The notes below the pieces were generated by a model. It was not told the DNA's origin. It made no database searches and was given only the letters and a program-made list of their open reading frames with translations. A stretch of 6,765 nucleotides of DNA, from contig JAPYXA010000028.1 of NCBI GenBank assembly GCA_028276075.1, positions 1 through 6,765 of the forward strand, given 5' to 3'. This DNA comes from Minisyncoccota bacterium (GTDB lineage Bacteria > Patescibacteriota > Minisyncoccia > UBA6257 > HR35). Numbering within the stretch: position 1 is the first letter of the stretch; each line of letters opens with the position of its first letter. Made by a program: the position numbers and the translations under genes. Positions 6,284 to 6,765 of this stretch are shown here, piece after piece.

Positions 6284-6765
6284 TGTACTTTTTAATTATA
6301 TCATATCTTAACAAAATAAAAACTAACAAAATTAAAAAAATAATCCTTGTGAAAACTCCCCATGGAAGAAATTCGACCAAAAACAAAAGTTGAAAAAAAA
6401 TTAAACCATAAGCCAAAGAAATTAAAAAATTATTATTCATAAAAAACAAACTAAAATAAATTATCAAAACACAAGTAATAATTAAATAAAAAACTAAACT
6501 TATTTTACCTAAAAAGTTAAAATAAAAAATAGAGGCTAAAGAAATTAAAAAAATTAACCAGTTTAAATAAGTTATCTTTTTTAATGAATAAAAAACTACA
6601 AAAATCAAAGGTAGAAATAAATATAATGAGAGAGAAAGATAGTTTTTAAGAAGATAAATTAAAGGAAGAAAAATAAAAGAAAGAAAGAAGCTTTGAAAAA
6701 AAGAACCCCTTGTTTGAAATAAAATTAAAAAATACATTAAAGCAGAAATAAAAATATTTTTACCA
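6258..6765 (-). CDS. Multi-spanning membrane protein of unknown function (5' end may be outside the window)
   Basis: I do not recognise this family. From the first in-window ATG (6737) it has 159 residues, very rich in Phe, Leu and Ile. It shows about six hydrophobic spans at roughly 16-30, 34-51, 58-76, 79-100, 104-124 and 128-145, with short Lys/Arg/Asn loops between them, and ends in a polar tail (YDIIKKYNGFNSNSY). The frame stays open upstream of that ATG to the window edge, encoding GKNIFISAL just before the Met, and the ATG has no ribosome-binding site. The real start may therefore lie beyond position 6765, and the gene is given here as partial. A 26-nt overlap with clpP in another frame suggests co-translation. 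Low-complexity AT-rich sequence could mimic such an ORF, but an uninterrupted frame with loop-TM periodicity favours a real gene. Confidence 0.65.
   Translation of the reverse strand, partial: GKNIFISALMYFLILFQTRGSFFQSFFLSFIFLPLIYLLKNYLSLSLYLFLPLIFVVFYSLKKITYLNWLIFLISLASIFYFNFLGKISLVFYLIITCVLIIYFSLFFMNNNFLISLAYGLIFFQLLFLVEFLPWGVFTRIIFLILLVFILLRYDIIKKYNGFNSNSY
6295..6303 (-). promoter_or_regulatory. Extended -10 promoter of clpP
   Basis: The minus strand reads TGATATAAT, a perfect -10 with TGn extension, 11 nt before the clpP ATG and inside the 3' end of the upstream membrane gene. The wider sequence ATATGATATAAT differs at one base from ATATGGTATAAT in front of the clpB-like gene. The predicted leader is only about 4-5 nt. 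No good -35 is found at the usual distance. clpP may be transcribed from here as well as from upstream. Confidence 0.45.

Noticed and set aside
1..6765. UGA-reassigned genetic code as in some small-genome bacteria
   Set aside because: TGA ends the clpB-like gene exactly at the family C-terminus and overlaps secE. It also ends the membrane ORF. Trp is encoded by TGG, for example in ARWTG.

Overview
This window is very AT-rich and tightly packed. It carries housekeeping genes only: six protein-coding genes (one running off the right edge) and two tRNA genes. I see no mobile element, CRISPR array or rRNA. UGA is used as a stop by clpB and by the right-edge membrane gene, so this is the standard bacterial code and not a UGA-reassigned one. 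Short intergenic gaps, little Shine-Dalgarno signal, low GC, a PHP-containing PolX and compact enzymes suggest a small-genome bacterium, possibly of the Patescibacteria/CPR type. That placement is an inference from style and not proven.

Layout from left to right: secE (minus) lies directly downstream of a large Clp/Hsp100 ATPase gene (clpB-like, minus), and the two overlap by 4 nt (ATGA). A 116-bp divergent promoter region separates clpB from polX (plus), a family X DNA polymerase with a C-terminal PHP domain. A tRNA with anticodon CAT (minus) faces polX tail to tail. It shares a 43-bp divergent control region with trmD (plus), the tRNA m1G37 methyltransferase. After a 117-bp gap with no gene come tRNA-Asp(GTC), clpP and a multi-spanning membrane protein, all on the minus strand and overlapping one another.

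Functional themes: protein quality control (a Clp ATPase and the ClpP peptidase about 2.8 kb apart), protein export (SecE), tRNA supply and modification, and DNA repair. The Clp ATPase joins a ClpB-length coiled-coil M domain to an extended D2 loop carrying an Ile-Gly-Phe tripeptide, the ClpP-docking signature of ClpA/ClpC/ClpX. With clpP nearby and similar extended -10 elements before both genes, this suggests one hybrid ATPase that may both disaggregate proteins and feed ClpP.

Other points worth a look are the clpP stop codon lying inside tRNA-Asp on the same strand, loss of the catalytic Asp in TrmD, a Gln-x-Gln replacement of the first PHP metal motif in PolX, and nearly leaderless gene starts.
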